A DNA stretch of 64,000 bases from Desulfobacteraceae bacterium (GCA_024230435.1 JAAERL010001005.1:1-64000); one strand, 5' to 3'. Shown: positions 36,304 through 46,829, counted from the stretch's first letter. Notes: a model not told the origin generated them from the letters alone. Translations and numbers: made by a program.

Positions 36304-36463
36304 AGGCGATTGGCGGAAAAGAATATACCAGATTGAGCTTCGATTTTTTTCGTATTCAAGGCGTGCCAAAGTTTGCATACTTAACATACTCGCACCTTTG
36401 GCATAACACACAAGACGGGAAAAAAGACACTCAAAATGGTATATTATTTAACACAAATCGGCT
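36304..36463 (+). repeat. Family 1 palindromic repeat, copy D
   Basis: A 160-bp copy with ends AGGCGATT / AATCGGCT, same orientation as copies B and C, and slightly shorter in the centre. With the terminator before it, it accounts for most of the 35.9-36.5 kb gap. Confidence 0.88.
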
Positions 36464-36507
36464 AAGTACATGCGCTCAATGCGAAATTGAATTAGCATAA
36501 AACCGTA

Positions 36508-37218
36508 ATGATAATGAAGTTCAATATTTTTTTTAAAAGCTTGGCATTTTTTGGATGTTTATTCTTAGCACTGATTTTTGCATATTACGCAAGGCTGATT
36601 TACTCTGCCAGAGAGTATACCATCAATACGATCCTTCCGGCCGAAGCGGCCGCTGAATATCCTCTGGAGGTATCATCATTAACATCGCGCCAATTAGAAA
36701 CCCTTTTGAAAGTAGAAGATCCCGGTTTTTTTAAACATCATGGTGTTGATTTATTAACCCCCGGCGCAGGGACCACGACCATTACTCAAGCGCTCACCGG
36801 GCAACTTTATCCTGCATCCTTAAAATCAGGTATTAATAAAATAAATCAGATATTGATCGCTCATTTTGTCCTTGATGAGTTAATGCCAAAAAACATGCAA
36901 TTGCGCAGGTTCATAAATACCATCTATTTGGGGCCAGGAGTCGAAGGCTTTGCCAAAGCCGCCACTGCATACTTCGGCAAGCCTTTTGATCAACTTACTC
37001 AAGATCAATACCTTTGCATCGTGGCAATGATTATAGATCCTTGTGTCTTTAATCTCGAAAGTTATCCCGAACGAAACAAAGAACGCGCAAACCGCATCAA
37101 ACTCCTGTCAAACGGCAAATACACCCCCAAGGGTTTGTTGGACATTTTTTATGGAAAACTGGATTTAGATGCACAGCAACGTCTTCCTGCGTTTTACTAT
37201 TTTGATTTCTATTATTAA
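36508..37218 (+). CDS. Monofunctional peptidoglycan transglycosylase (GT51)
   Basis: A 236-residue inner-membrane glycan polymerase. One transmembrane helix (about 8-32). The catalytic Glu is in KVEDPGFFKHHGVD, corresponding to the EDxxFxxHxG motif of GT51, and GAGTTTITQALTGQLYP and RRFINTIYLGPGVEGFAKAATAYFG are the second and third motifs. No transpeptidase domain, so it resembles MtgA in layout. It starts 45 nt after a family 1 repeat. Substrate lipid II inferred from the family. Confidence 0.9.
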   Translation: MIMKFNIFFKSLAFFGCLFLALIFAYYARLIYSAREYTINTILPAEAAAEYPLEVSSLTSRQLETLLKVEDPGFFKHHGVDLLTPGAGTTTITQALTGQLYPASLKSGINKINQILIAHFVLDELMPKNMQLRRFINTIYLGPGVEGFAKAATAYFGKPFDQLTQDQYLCIVAMIIDPCVFNLESYPERNKERANRIKLLSNGKYTPKGLLDIFYGKLDLDAQQRLPAFYYFDFYY

Positions 37219-37253
37219 TAATGCAAGGTTTCCGGCTTCGGCTGCCCGGATTC

Positions 37254-39437
37254 TTAATCCGGGCTGTTGTGAAATTGTGTCTGTCTTTTATGCTCTATTT
37301 CCCACAGCATTTCCGACAAATGGATTACTCGCAGGTCTATACCGCGTTGGATAGCACCGCCGCGCAGTTGCAGGATGCAACCCGGACATTCCGTGACAAG
37401 CTGCCGGGCGCTGGTGCGTACCGCGTCATCAAGCTTTTTATCTAAAATTTGGGCCGAGATAGCCGGAAACTTGCTCGAATAAGTACCTCCAAAACCGCAA
37501 CAGGTTTGCTCTTCTTGTGCGGGGCGAAAATCCAGTCCGGCTTTTACTATCAATTTTTTTGGAGCATTTTTAACATTTAATCCGCGGCATAGATGGCAAG
37601 GTGCGTGGAAGGTAACAGGCATCGGCGCGTCTGAGGATTTAAAATCATCCATTGATAACATATCATTGATCAATACGCTAAAAGGTATCACTTTTTCGGC
37701 CAGCATATGTGCTTTTTTAGCCAGCTCGGAGTTATCGGCCAGCAGCCTGGGATAAGCATGGGTGAAATGGGATACGCAGGATGCACAAAGACTAACTATA
37801 TGGTCAGGCATGTTTTTTGTCATGGCCAGAACATTGCGGGCGGCCACATGGCGGGCAGCCTCGATCTGGCCCATCATCTCCACGGGTAGTCCGCAACACG
37901 ATTGCTCCATGGGAAAATCTACAGCAACCCGTCTGGATGCCAAGACTCCAACAGCAGCAGTAAGCTGTTCAGGATAAATAAAATCCTGAGCGCATCCTGA
38001 AAAAAGAGATATGCGAAGTACTGGCTTTTTCACCTGGGGTTTAAGCTGATGCCACATGTCACGAAAGGCCTTTGGAGCAATTGCCGGAAGACGGCGAAAG
38101 TTATGTTCCTTTGATACGATCATGGGCAGGTGCCGCAAGTATGGCGCGCCACCAGTAAAAGGTTTTTGGGCTTTAGCCGCGGCTTTCAACAAACCGTGAA
38201 ATAGCTTGCGATTACTGAGAAGTTTTCCAAGCAACACATTTTGTATGGGGTGGCCTTGTTTATCCATCACCCTGACATGAACCGCCTTAATCAGTTGCGG
38301 CAAATCTATACCCGCTGAACAAATTTCTTTGCATGCGCCGCAATTGATGCAGTTTTGAACTAGGTTGCGGGCTTTTTCGCGGCCATGAAAAAAATACGTC
38401 AGGATCAAGCCGATGGCGCCAATATAAATATGGCCATATGTGTGCCCGCCCACCATGCGGTAAACCGGGCATACATTCGCACACGCTCCGCAGCGCACAC
38501 AACGCAGGGCCTGAACGAAGTCCGGATCGCGGGCAAGCTTCAAACGGCCGTTATCCAGTAAAATCACATGCATGATTTTTCGATTGTCTGCGGCTGCGCC
38601 ACAGGCGTTGGGGCCGGTAATCCAGGTCACATAAGAGCAAATGTGCTGTCCTATGGTATTGCGCGGCAGGATTTTGATAATCTTCAAAGCGTCTGCCAGT
38701 GAAGGAACCAGTTTTTCCACGCCAACCAGGGCCACATGCACCCGCGGCAGCGTGGTGACCAGGCGGGCATTGCCCTCATTGGTTAAGATACCGATTGTGC
38801 CTGTATCGGCCAGAACAAAGTTGGCCCCGGTGATCCCCATATCGGCTTCCGCAAATTTACTGCGCAACTGCCTGCGGGCCACTTTAACTAGCCGTTGGAT
38901 CTGTGCATCCTGTTTTTTGCCGGTGACTTTGGTAAAAAGGTCAGCTACCTGAAAACGGGATAGATGAATAGCCGGTATCACCATGTGCGAAGGGCCTTCT
39001 GCCCGCAATTGTATGATCCATTCTCCCAAGTCGGTTTCGGTAACCTGCATGCCCCGGGATTCCAGATAAGGATTAAGCAAGGTTTCTTCGGTGGTCATGG
39101 ATTTGGATTTTACAATTCGTTTAACATCGTTATCTTTTGCGATTTTGGCAATCATGCGGTTGGCCTGGCTTGCAGTCCGCGCCAGATGGACATGAACACC
39201 CATTTTTTCAGCATTTTGCTTAAAGCGCGTATACAAAACATCTAATTGCGCCAAAGCATTATCTTTAAGACGTACAATATCGGCCACCAGGCAGTCAAAA
39301 TCCAAACCGGAAAAAGCTTCGTCACGCGAGGCGCGATAAGATAAGGCAAATTTATCCAATGCTTTTCGCTGAAATTTGTCTTCCAAAGCTTCTTCGATCT
39401 GCTTGCGGTAGGCTTTTAGATTACGGGCGTTTTGCAT
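37254..39437 (-). CDS. ldhH: LdhH-type lactate oxidation iron-sulfur protein (LUD + ferredoxin + CCG domains)
   Basis: A 727-residue fusion. Residues about 60-300 are a LUD domain (KSKSMTTEETLLNPYLESRG, ANFVLADTGTIGILTNEGN). Two [4Fe-4S] motifs follow: CVRCGACANVCPVYR and CINCGACKEICSAG. The C-terminus (about 500-690) has cysteine-rich CCG segments (QSCCGLP, EEQTCCGFGGTYSSKF) as in LutA/GlpC. In sulfate reducers such a gene beside lutC contributes to lactate oxidation to pyruvate, with electrons to the membrane pool; I assign function by family and neighbour. Its start overlaps the stop of lutC by 22 nt. A 9-bp stem (37244-37264) covers its stop codon. Confidence 0.9.
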   Translation of the reverse strand: MQNARNLKAYRKQIEEALEDKFQRKALDKFALSYRASRDEAFSGLDFDCLVADIVRLKDNALAQLDVLYTRFKQNAEKMGVHVHLARTASQANRMIAKIAKDNDVKRIVKSKSMTTEETLLNPYLESRGMQVTETDLGEWIIQLRAEGPSHMVIPAIHLSRFQVADLFTKVTGKKQDAQIQRLVKVARRQLRSKFAEADMGITGANFVLADTGTIGILTNEGNARLVTTLPRVHVALVGVEKLVPSLADALKIIKILPRNTIGQHICSYVTWITGPNACGAAADNRKIMHVILLDNGRLKLARDPDFVQALRCVRCGACANVCPVYRMVGGHTYGHIYIGAIGLILTYFFHGREKARNLVQNCINCGACKEICSAGIDLPQLIKAVHVRVMDKQGHPIQNVLLGKLLSNRKLFHGLLKAAAKAQKPFTGGAPYLRHLPMIVSKEHNFRRLPAIAPKAFRDMWHQLKPQVKKPVLRISLFSGCAQDFIYPEQLTAAVGVLASRRVAVDFPMEQSCCGLPVEMMGQIEAARHVAARNVLAMTKNMPDHIVSLCASCVSHFTHAYPRLLADNSELAKKAHMLAEKVIPFSVLINDMLSMDDFKSSDAPMPVTFHAPCHLCRGLNVKNAPKKLIVKAGLDFRPAQEEQTCCGFGGTYSSKFPAISAQILDKKLDDAVRTSARQLVTECPGCILQLRGGAIQRGIDLRVIHLSEMLWEIEHKRQTQFHNSPD

Positions 39438-40072
39438 GAATTACTCTCCATCAGCAGGATGTGCAGTTCAAGGGGGCCGTGAACTCCCAGGGCCAGCACC
39501 TGTTCGATATCGCCGCTGCGGCTGGCGCCGGTAATAAATGCAGTATAATTGGGTGTCTTGCCAAACATCGATTCCAACTCGTCTTCCAGATCAGCAGCCG
39601 TGGCAACCAGGCCGGTAACCGGCAGCACAGCAACATGAATTTCACTAATCATGGTTGCCAGACGAATTTCTTCGCTGCCGGCATTCATAACCAAAGTTCC
39701 TGTTTCGGCGATACCATAGTCTGCAAAGGTAAAACCGGCATCGATACCGGCCAGATAGCCGCGCAATCCTTTTGTCAGTAACTTAATTCCCTTTTGGCGG
39801 CATATACGATTGAGCTTATCTGCAGCTTGCCCGTCAAGGCCCGGCGCAGCAATTATCTTAGGCGGCTTGTGCGAGCAAAGGTTTTGGCCTTTTTCTGAAA
39901 GCGCTGCTTCACAGCCGGGTGCAAGCAGTTCGCAGGCCTGCTTGTCAGAGCAAAGATCTGCCGTATAAACAAAAGCCTCTTGAAAATCGGCTACACGTTC
40001 AACTACGGCAGAAACTTTCCGGGCTTGTTTTTCAAAGAGCTTGGTCAGATCCTGCTTGTCTTGCATCAACAA
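39416..40072 (-). CDS. lutC: LUD-domain lactate utilisation protein LutC
   Basis: A 218-residue LUD-domain protein. GLRGYLAGIDAGFTFADYGIAETGTLV is the conserved core, with IAAPGLDGQAADKL and FITGASRSGDIEQ near the end. It partners the LdhH-type protein immediately downstream and overlapping, and together they probably form the soluble iron-sulfur lactate dehydrogenase complex. It starts 7 nt after the TetR-type regulator gene upstream, so lutC-ldhH may be read from the efflux/tetR transcript or have its own promoter. Confidence 0.88.
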   Translation of the reverse strand: MLMQDKQDLTKLFEKQARKVSAVVERVADFQEAFVYTADLCSDKQACELLAPGCEAALSEKGQNLCSHKPPKIIAAPGLDGQAADKLNRICRQKGIKLLTKGLRGYLAGIDAGFTFADYGIAETGTLVMNAGSEEIRLATMISEIHVAVLPVTGLVATAADLEDELESMFGKTPNYTAFITGASRSGDIEQVLALGVHGPLELHILLMESNSCKTPVI

Positions 40073-40079
40073 ACTTCCT

Positions 40080-40697
40080 TCATTGGGGGCGCAGACCTTC
40101 TATAAAATGATTGAATAAAACCGGGGCGGTTTGCTTCATGGAAAAAGCAGTGCGGTCAAACAGCCAGTGCTGTATCAATCCTTTTACAAAAACCGATGTC
40201 ATAAGCGCGGCATGCGCGGGTTTAATATCGCGTTTGACTTGCCCGATACGTTGCAGTTGTTTGAAATCTTTTTCAAATGCTTTTAAGATCAGGCGTTTTT
40301 CCTCTCGCTGGCGGGCAAGAACCGGTTCGAGTTCTTCATGATATTCAATTTTGTAATAGATAAATTTATAATAGGTATTGAGCCTGTGATTGTTTTCAAT
40401 ATCAACAAGCCAATGGAGGATCTTGTCACGCAGTTCTTCCAGAGAATCAAAAGGCTCCCTGGCTATAATCTCTTCATGCGTAGTGTCATGACAGCAGCCA
40501 ATATCATCTGAGAGAGCTTCGAGCAAATCAACTTTATCTTTGAAATGCCAATAGATGGCGCCGCGGGTAACGCCCGCGGCGGTTGCGATATCGTTCAAGG
40601 TGGATCGCAAATACCCTTTTTGACTGAATACAGTTAAAGCTGCATCTAAAATATCCTGACGGGTTTTTTCTGCCTCATCTTTCTTCTTTCTTGCCAT
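40080..40697 (-). CDS. TetR/AcrR-family efflux repressor
   Basis: A 205-residue repressor starting at the ATG at 40697, which has GGAG at good distance. The helix-turn-helix (about residues 10-60) reads TRQDILDAALTVFSQKGYL then GVTRGAIYWHFKDKVDLL, very close to AcrR/TtgR recognition helices. The C-terminal ligand pocket is helical. It is the last gene of the efflux operon, which fits autoregulation through the AcrR-like palindromes found upstream of the first gene (46830-46880). Confidence 0.92.
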   Translation of the reverse strand: MARKKKDEAEKTRQDILDAALTVFSQKGYLRSTLNDIATAAGVTRGAIYWHFKDKVDLLEALSDDIGCCHDTTHEEIIAREPFDSLEELRDKILHWLVDIENNHRLNTYYKFIYYKIEYHEELEPVLARQREEKRLILKAFEKDFKQLQRIGQVKRDIKPAHAALMTSVFVKGLIQHWLFDRTAFSMKQTAPVLFNHFIEGLRPQ

Positions 40698-40811
40698 TTT
40701 TTCTCCACGGTGAGCGCCCGCCTGCTCCAAGGCGTAAAAGTCAGGGAGCCAGGCAGGCATTGCCCTTTTTTTGGAACATAACCGTTTTAATTTCTGCCAA
40801 ATATCCGATTC

Positions 40812-43800
40812 TCAAATTTTCGATAAACCGGACGCTGCCTCAAATTGCCTGTCTTTTCTTCGCAACTTCTTAGCAAATGCTTCGCTGAACCGCTGAATCA
40901 ACACGTAAAACATCGGCACATAAAAAACCAGCAATGCGGTTGCCGAGATCATACCGGCAAAAACAGCAGTTCCCAGCGCCTGTCTGCCCGCGGCGCCAGC
41001 TCCAGTGGCAATAACCAGAGGAAACACGCCAAGTATCAACGTCGCCGCTGTCATTAAGATAGGACGAAAACGCAGTTTAGCAGCATCAAGCGCCGCATCG
41101 GTGATACTTTGCCCTTCTTGTCTTGACGTTTTGGCAAATTCGGCAATCAGAATTGCTGTCTTACAAGTTAATGCGATCAATAAAATAATACCAATCTGGG
41201 TGTAAACATTGATATCCATAGACCTTATCCAGACAGCGGCCACGGTGCCCAGTACCGCCAAAGGAACCGATAGTATTACGGTTAATGGCAAAGACCAGCT
41301 CTCGTATTGAGCGCACAAAACAAGGTAGACAAAAATGACGGCCAGAATAAAAATAAAAAGCGTCTGACCACTGGCCGCCTTTTCCTGGTAAGACATCCCG
41401 GTCCACTCATAGCCCATTCCATCGGGTAGCTTTTCTGCGGCAATGGATTCCATAATCTGCATGGCCTCACCCGAACTGATGCCAGCAGCACCCTGCCCGT
41501 TCAATTTTGCCGAAGGATACAAATTATAACGGGTGATAACCTGCGGCCCAAGTGTATCGGAAACATCAACCACGGTGCCCAACGGCACCATATGGCCATT
41601 GTTGTTGCGGACTTCCAGCTTGAGAATATCCTCGGGTGTTGCCCGAAAACGTGAATCTGCCTGAATTCGCACCTGGTAGGTGCGCCCGAATTTATTAAAG
41701 TCATTTACATATACAGAGCCCAGGTTAGCCTGCAGTGTTTGAAACACATCGGATAAAGGGATGCCCAGGGATTTGGTTTGGCTGCGGTCCACATTAGCCT
41801 GCAACTGGGGAACGTTGGCCCTGAAGGTTGTAAAAACCTGCTTCAAATTACCTTGGGTGTTGGCCGCCATCATCATCGCATAGGCGTTACTTTGCAAGGC
41901 GTTCAGGCCCAGGTTGCCAACATCTTGAATCTGCATTTCAAATCCGCCTGCATTACCCAGCCCCATAATCGGCGGCGGCGGAAAAGCAAATACCATGGCC
42001 TCTTGAATATTGGCCACCGCACCCCATAATTGACCGATCATGGCGTCCAGGCTCAACCCGGCCGTCTGCCGCTCTTCATATGGATCAAACACCGTAAAGA
42101 TAGCAGCGGCATTGGAGGCAACGGTATCATCCAGTGCCGAGTAACCGGGCACCGAGACATAATTCTTAATTCCGGGCATTTTGTCCAAACGCTCATTTAT
42201 GGTATCCACCACAGCTTTGGTGCGCTGCAGGGAAGCGGCATCCGGCAGTTGCAAAGCGATAATGGCCCAGCCTTGATCTTCGTTGGGCACAAACCCTTTG
42301 GGAAGCTGATTAAACCCCCAAAAAGCCGCTGAGCTGATACCGGCAAACAAAATCAACATGAGAACTGCCCGCCGGACCAGTCTGCCGACCACAAAACCGT
42401 AGGCCCTCTGAACCCAATCAAAACACCGGTTAAACCATCGTGCAATAAAGTTCTGGCGGTTTGCGGTTGGACGCAAAATTATAGCAGAAAGAGCCGGACT
42501 AAGGGTCAGGGCGTTGATAGCTGAAAAAATCGTTGCAGTGGCAATGGTAAGGGCGAACTGGCGGTATAGCTGCCCGGTAATACCGGAAAGAAAAGCCGTG
42601 GGAACAAAGACCGCCAATAGCACCAGTGTCGTAGCCACAATCGGGCCTGTCACTTCCTTCATGGCCTGAAGGGTGGCCGACTTGGGGTCCAACCCCGATT
42701 CATCTATGTTACGCATCACGTTTTCCACCACCACGATGGCGTCATCAACCACGATACCGATGGCCAGAACGATACCGAACAGCGACAGCATATTTATGCT
42801 TACATCCAAAGCCGCCATAACCGCAAAGGTGCCGATCAGCGAAACCGGAATGGTAGCCATGGGGATCAGCGCAGCCCGCCAGTTCTGCAGAAAAATCAGG
42901 ATGACCAGGATGACCAGAACAGTGGCGATGTAAAGGGTCTCCAACACTTCATCAATAGAGTCTTCCACAAATATGGTGGTGTCAAACGGAATATTGAACT
43001 CTATACCCGGAGGAAAACTGTGGGACAGCTCTTCCATACGGTTTTTGACTCGTTCAGCCACTTTCAGGGCGTTGGCCCCCGGTTGCGGGTTAACTGCTAT
43101 GGCGGCGCACTCCTTGCCATGGGTCTGGCTGGCGCCACTGTACGACTGGGCCCCGAGCTCAACACGGGCAACGTCTTTTACACGAATCATCCGGCCGCCG
43201 GGAAGACTCTTTAAGATAATCTGCTCAAATTCAGCCACTTCCTCAAGCCGCCCCTCGACGTTGACGGCGTATTGATAATCCTGTTGTTTATCGATTGGCG
43301 GTTGACCGATTTGACCGGCAGCTACCTGCACATTCTGTTCGCTGATGGCGGCAATCACATCGCTGCTTGTCAGTCCCCGTGCTTTCATACGCTCCGGGTC
43401 CAGCCAGATTCGCATACTGTAATTCCCGGCCCCGAAGATCTGCACCGATCCGACGCCTTCTAAACGGCTCAACTCATCTTTGATGCGAAGACTGGCATAA
43501 TTACTTAAATAAAGAGAGTCTAAACTGTTATCCGGTGAGGTCAGAGAAGCAAAAAGCAGGATATTGTTGGACTTTTTTTTCACGGTGATCCCCATGCGCT
43601 GGACCTCCTGTGGCAAGGATGATTCAGCCTGGGCAACACGGTTTTGCACCAGCACCTGCGCCATATCCAGATTTGTTCCCACCTTGAAGGTAACGGTAAG
43701 GTTGTATGCGCCGTTATTGGTGCTGGTAGAAGACATGTAAAGCATGTTTTCTACGCCGTTTACCTGTTCTTCTATGGGTTGAGCAACGGTGCTTGCAACC

Positions 43801-43970
43801 ACACCGGCGTTGGCTCCCGGATAAACAGCGCGAACCTGAACCGTAGGCGGGGCAATTTCAGGATATTGTGCAACTGGAAGTGTTTGAAGGGTAACCAGCC
43901 CCGCCATGATAATGATAATCGAGACCACCGCAGCAAAAATGGGCCGATTGATAAAAAAACGACTGAACAT
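40812..43970 (-). CDS. RND multidrug efflux permease (AcrB/MexB-like)
   Basis: A 1052-residue inner-membrane proton-driven pump of the hydrophobe/amphiphile efflux family. The N-terminus FFINRPIFAAVVSIIIIMAG and the periplasmic porter sequences (QNRVAQAESSLPQEVQR) are typical. TM4 has AIGIVVDDAIVVVENV with the paired Asp residues of the proton relay. Twelve membrane segments are expected in two repeats. Exports drugs or solvents with the adaptor and outer-membrane genes upstream. Substrates not predictable. Confidence 0.96.
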   Translation of the reverse strand: MFSRFFINRPIFAAVVSIIIIMAGLVTLQTLPVAQYPEIAPPTVQVRAVYPGANAGVVASTVAQPIEEQVNGVENMLYMSSTSTNNGAYNLTVTFKVGTNLDMAQVLVQNRVAQAESSLPQEVQRMGITVKKKSNNILLFASLTSPDNSLDSLYLSNYASLRIKDELSRLEGVGSVQIFGAGNYSMRIWLDPERMKARGLTSSDVIAAISEQNVQVAAGQIGQPPIDKQQDYQYAVNVEGRLEEVAEFEQIILKSLPGGRMIRVKDVARVELGAQSYSGASQTHGKECAAIAVNPQPGANALKVAERVKNRMEELSHSFPPGIEFNIPFDTTIFVEDSIDEVLETLYIATVLVILVILIFLQNWRAALIPMATIPVSLIGTFAVMAALDVSINMLSLFGIVLAIGIVVDDAIVVVENVMRNIDESGLDPKSATLQAMKEVTGPIVATTLVLLAVFVPTAFLSGITGQLYRQFALTIATATIFSAINALTLSPALSAIILRPTANRQNFIARWFNRCFDWVQRAYGFVVGRLVRRAVLMLILFAGISSAAFWGFNQLPKGFVPNEDQGWAIIALQLPDAASLQRTKAVVDTINERLDKMPGIKNYVSVPGYSALDDTVASNAAAIFTVFDPYEERQTAGLSLDAMIGQLWGAVANIQEAMVFAFPPPPIMGLGNAGGFEMQIQDVGNLGLNALQSNAYAMMMAANTQGNLKQVFTTFRANVPQLQANVDRSQTKSLGIPLSDVFQTLQANLGSVYVNDFNKFGRTYQVRIQADSRFRATPEDILKLEVRNNNGHMVPLGTVVDVSDTLGPQVITRYNLYPSAKLNGQGAAGISSGEAMQIMESIAAEKLPDGMGYEWTGMSYQEKAASGQTLFIFILAVIFVYLVLCAQYESWSLPLTVILSVPLAVLGTVAAVWIRSMDINVYTQIGIILLIALTCKTAILIAEFAKTSRQEGQSITDAALDAAKLRFRPILMTAATLILGVFPLVIATGAGAAGRQALGTAVFAGMISATALLVFYVPMFYVLIQRFSEAFAKKLRRKDRQFEAASGLSKI

Positions 43971-43979
43971 AACCCCTCC

Positions 43980-45170
43980 TTAAGATGACTGATCAGCGGC
44001 GTGTGTGCCGGATTCTACCGCCGATTTCTTTTCCATAGGTCTCACCGGCGAACCAGGGCGCGCCTTTTGAAGACCGTTGATGATAATCCTGTCCTGATCG
44101 CCGATTCCCTTGGAAATAACGCGCATGCCATCTACCAAAGTTCCCGTGGACACCGGCCGGTACTGGACCTTATTGTCCTTGTCGGCCACCAGCAGAAAAT
44201 GCCCCTGCTGGTCGCGGTTCAGAGCTGTTTCAGGAACCAGAAGTTCTTCTGTGGCCTCGCCCATAGGAACCCGGATACGGGCGAAAAGGCCAGGTAAAAG
44301 CCTATGGCCTGAATTGGGAAATACCGCACGAACCTGAAGGGTTCCCGTTTCCGGATCAACACGGTTGGCGCGGTAATCAATGCGCCCTTTATAAGCAAAT
44401 CCGGTCTGATTGGATAATCCAAGTAAGACCTGGGTATCATCGCTTGCGAAAGACGGTTGAAAATCCAGACCGCGCTCAAGGTAATTAAGCAATTCGCGCT
44501 CACTCACTGTAAAATAGACATAGATGGGATCATCTCTGACAATCGTGGTCAGCAGGGTGCGATCGCCCGCTCCGACCAGGTTGCCGGTATCTACAAGACT
44601 GCGCCCGATCCTGCCGCTGATAGGAGCAACAATCCGCGTATAAGACAGGTTCAGCTCAGCCGTTTTTATAGTCGCCTCAGCAGCGGACACGGCCGCCTTG
44701 GCCGATGCCAAATGAGCAGCGGCCTCGATCACAGCCACTTCGCTTACTGCTTTATTCTTGTAGGCTTTTTGCCTGCGTTTGCTGGTTGCCTTAGCCAGTT
44801 TGAGCTGGGCTTTGCTAATTTCCAGGTTCGCCCGGACTTCAGTCAGTCTGGCTTGATAGATATCAGGATCAATTGAGTATAACAGTTCTCCTTTTTCAAT
44901 CAAGGCGCCTGCTTTGAAGTGGATCTCATCCAAGAACCCTTCCACGCGGGCACGGATTTCGACAGATTCCAAGGCTTCGGTTGTACCGGAAAAATTGGCA
45001 TACTCGGTGATATTCTTTTTTAATGGTTGGCTAACCGTTACAGTTGGCGCTGGTGGAGCAGTAGCAGCCGAAGCCGTGGCGTCTTCCCCGGAGCATCCGG
45101 CCAGCGCAATTATTAGCCCCATCAATACGAGCAATGGATAAATAGAATATTTTATATTCAAGGGCTTCAT
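43980..45170 (-). CDS. RND efflux periplasmic adaptor (AcrA/MexA-like)
   Basis: A 396-residue membrane-fusion lipoprotein. The signal ends in LIIALAGCSG, with lipobox LAGC and Cys26. A biotinyl-lipoyl-like domain, an alpha-hairpin (about 105-175) and a barrel domain (RIVAPISGRIGRSLVDTGNLV) follow. It bridges the RND pump and the outer-membrane channel. The stop lies 9 nt before the permease start, and its own start overlaps the stop of the outer-membrane gene by 4 nt. Confidence 0.94.
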   Translation of the reverse strand: MKPLNIKYSIYPLLVLMGLIIALAGCSGEDATASAATAPPAPTVTVSQPLKKNITEYANFSGTTEALESVEIRARVEGFLDEIHFKAGALIEKGELLYSIDPDIYQARLTEVRANLEISKAQLKLAKATSKRRQKAYKNKAVSEVAVIEAAAHLASAKAAVSAAEATIKTAELNLSYTRIVAPISGRIGRSLVDTGNLVGAGDRTLLTTIVRDDPIYVYFTVSERELLNYLERGLDFQPSFASDDTQVLLGLSNQTGFAYKGRIDYRANRVDPETGTLQVRAVFPNSGHRLLPGLFARIRVPMGEATEELLVPETALNRDQQGHFLLVADKDNKVQYRPVSTGTLVDGMRVISKGIGDQDRIIINGLQKARPGSPVRPMEKKSAVESGTHAADQSS

Positions 45171-46627
45171 CTCAGGTCTCCTTTATTGTTTGTTCCACTT
45201 AAGTTAGACTCTTTTCTAAAATCAGCAATTTGCTCCAGATCCCAGCCGCCGCCTAAAGCAGCATACAGCCGTACAAAGTTGGCGGCGCTGTTTCCACGTG
45301 CGGAGGCCAATTGATTTTCAAACTCAAACTGATCGCGCTGGGCGTCAAGTACAACCTGAAAATCGGCCAATCCCTGTTTATACAACTCCGTGGCGAGCTT
45401 AACACTTCGGCGTGCGGCATTCACCGAACGTACCAGGGCTGTAAGGCGGATACGATTCTCGATATAAGCTTTCAGAGCATTTTCCACTTCCCGCAAAGCG
45501 TTTAAGACACAATGCTCGTAAGCAAGCAACATTTGGCGGCTAACGGCATCCTCAACTTTTATCTGGTTTCGGATACGCCCGCCTGCAAAAATATTCCACC
45601 TCAGCGAAGGCCCGAAAGAAAACACCCGGCTGCCGGCATCAAACAGGTCAACAGTATCCACTGATTCATAACCAAAATTACCGGTTAAAGAAAAATTTGG
45701 ATAAAGATCTGCTTTGGCCATACCAATTCGAGCGGTTTGAGCGGCAAGGCGGCGTTCAGCTCTACGGATATCCGGCCGTTGGCGTAAAAGGTCTGCCGGA
45801 ACCCCTACTGTAACTTTTTCAGGCGGCAGAGGAATCTGACGCGCCGTGACCAGCTTCTCATACAGCGCACCTGGCTGACGCCCTAATAATACCGCTAAAT
45901 TATTAATGCTTTGGGCCAAACCAATTCGAAGAGGAGGCACTTCCGCTTGCGCCCTTGCCAAAAACCTTTCCGATTGCGCTACATCCAGATCCGTAGCCAG
46001 ACCGTTTTTAAAACGCGAAATGGTCAATGCCAGCACCTCTTTTTGTGATTCAATATTTGCCCGGGCCGCAGCCAGACGCGCCTGGTTTGTGCGAAGATCC
46101 AAATAGGAAAACGCCACATCGGCGTAAAGAGTAATCATCACATCAGTGAAATCTTCTTCACTGGCCTGGTACTCGGCGGTTGCGGCCTCGACACAACGCC
46201 GGATACGGCCAAAAAGATCTATTTGCCAACCGGCTGAGACACCCGGCGTGTAAAATGTTTCTTCATATCCCACACTAAGTGAATTCTCACTGCCGCGCTG
46301 ACGTGTAACCGCGCCTTCAAGATCCACGAACGGGTAATGATCGCCGGTCACAATGCCCAATCGCGCCCGGGTTTCTTGCATACGGGCCATGGCAGTCAAC
46401 AAATCAAGATTGTTTCGTGACGCCTCTTCAATCAGATCATCTAATATAGGATCATTAAAAAGCTTCCACCATTGGCGGACAATTTCCTGATCGGGCAGCA
46501 GCGCCGGGTCTGTTGCAGTTTGCCAGTTTTGGGGCATGGGCGTTGCCGGTCGCTCATAGTCTGGACCCACAGCAGCACAACCCAAAACAAATGAAATGTA
46601 AATCATCAAAAACAATCGTTTCATCAA
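45167..46627 (-). CDS. Outer-membrane efflux channel (NodT/OprM family)
   Basis: A 486-residue TolC-like lipoprotein. The signal ends in YISFVLGCAAVGPDYERP, with Cys17 as the lipid attachment site followed by the GPDY motif of the NodT family. Two repeats of long alpha-helices build the periplasmic tunnel; VPADLLRQRPDIRRAE is a family hallmark. It is the first gene of the operon (channel, adaptor, pump, TetR). The operator-bearing intergenic region lies just upstream. Confidence 0.94.
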   Translation of the reverse strand: MMKRLFLMIYISFVLGCAAVGPDYERPATPMPQNWQTATDPALLPDQEIVRQWWKLFNDPILDDLIEEASRNNLDLLTAMARMQETRARLGIVTGDHYPFVDLEGAVTRQRGSENSLSVGYEETFYTPGVSAGWQIDLFGRIRRCVEAATAEYQASEEDFTDVMITLYADVAFSYLDLRTNQARLAAARANIESQKEVLALTISRFKNGLATDLDVAQSERFLARAQAEVPPLRIGLAQSINNLAVLLGRQPGALYEKLVTARQIPLPPEKVTVGVPADLLRQRPDIRRAERRLAAQTARIGMAKADLYPNFSLTGNFGYESVDTVDLFDAGSRVFSFGPSLRWNIFAGGRIRNQIKVEDAVSRQMLLAYEHCVLNALREVENALKAYIENRIRLTALVRSVNAARRSVKLATELYKQGLADFQVVLDAQRDQFEFENQLASARGNSAANFVRLYAALGGGWDLEQIADFRKESNLSGTNNKGDLR

Positions 46628-46829
46628 AATTTAACACCGTTAATACTCCGGTATTTAGGCCGAAATGAAACCGGTGCCCCCCCTTTTTTTTAATTTTCTT
46701 TTCAAATGTATCAAATTTATTCCGCATATCATTTGCGAATCAAAATACCTTGCAGTGCTTTTGCTAAAAATCAACATAAGCACATTTAAGCAATGGCAAC
46801 ACATAACCAGAAAAATATGCTAAAACAAA

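Noticed and set aside
37231-37264. Hairpin between GT51 and ldhH genes as a terminator
   Set aside because: Stem is good but no T-run follows on either strand, and it covers the ldhH stop codon.
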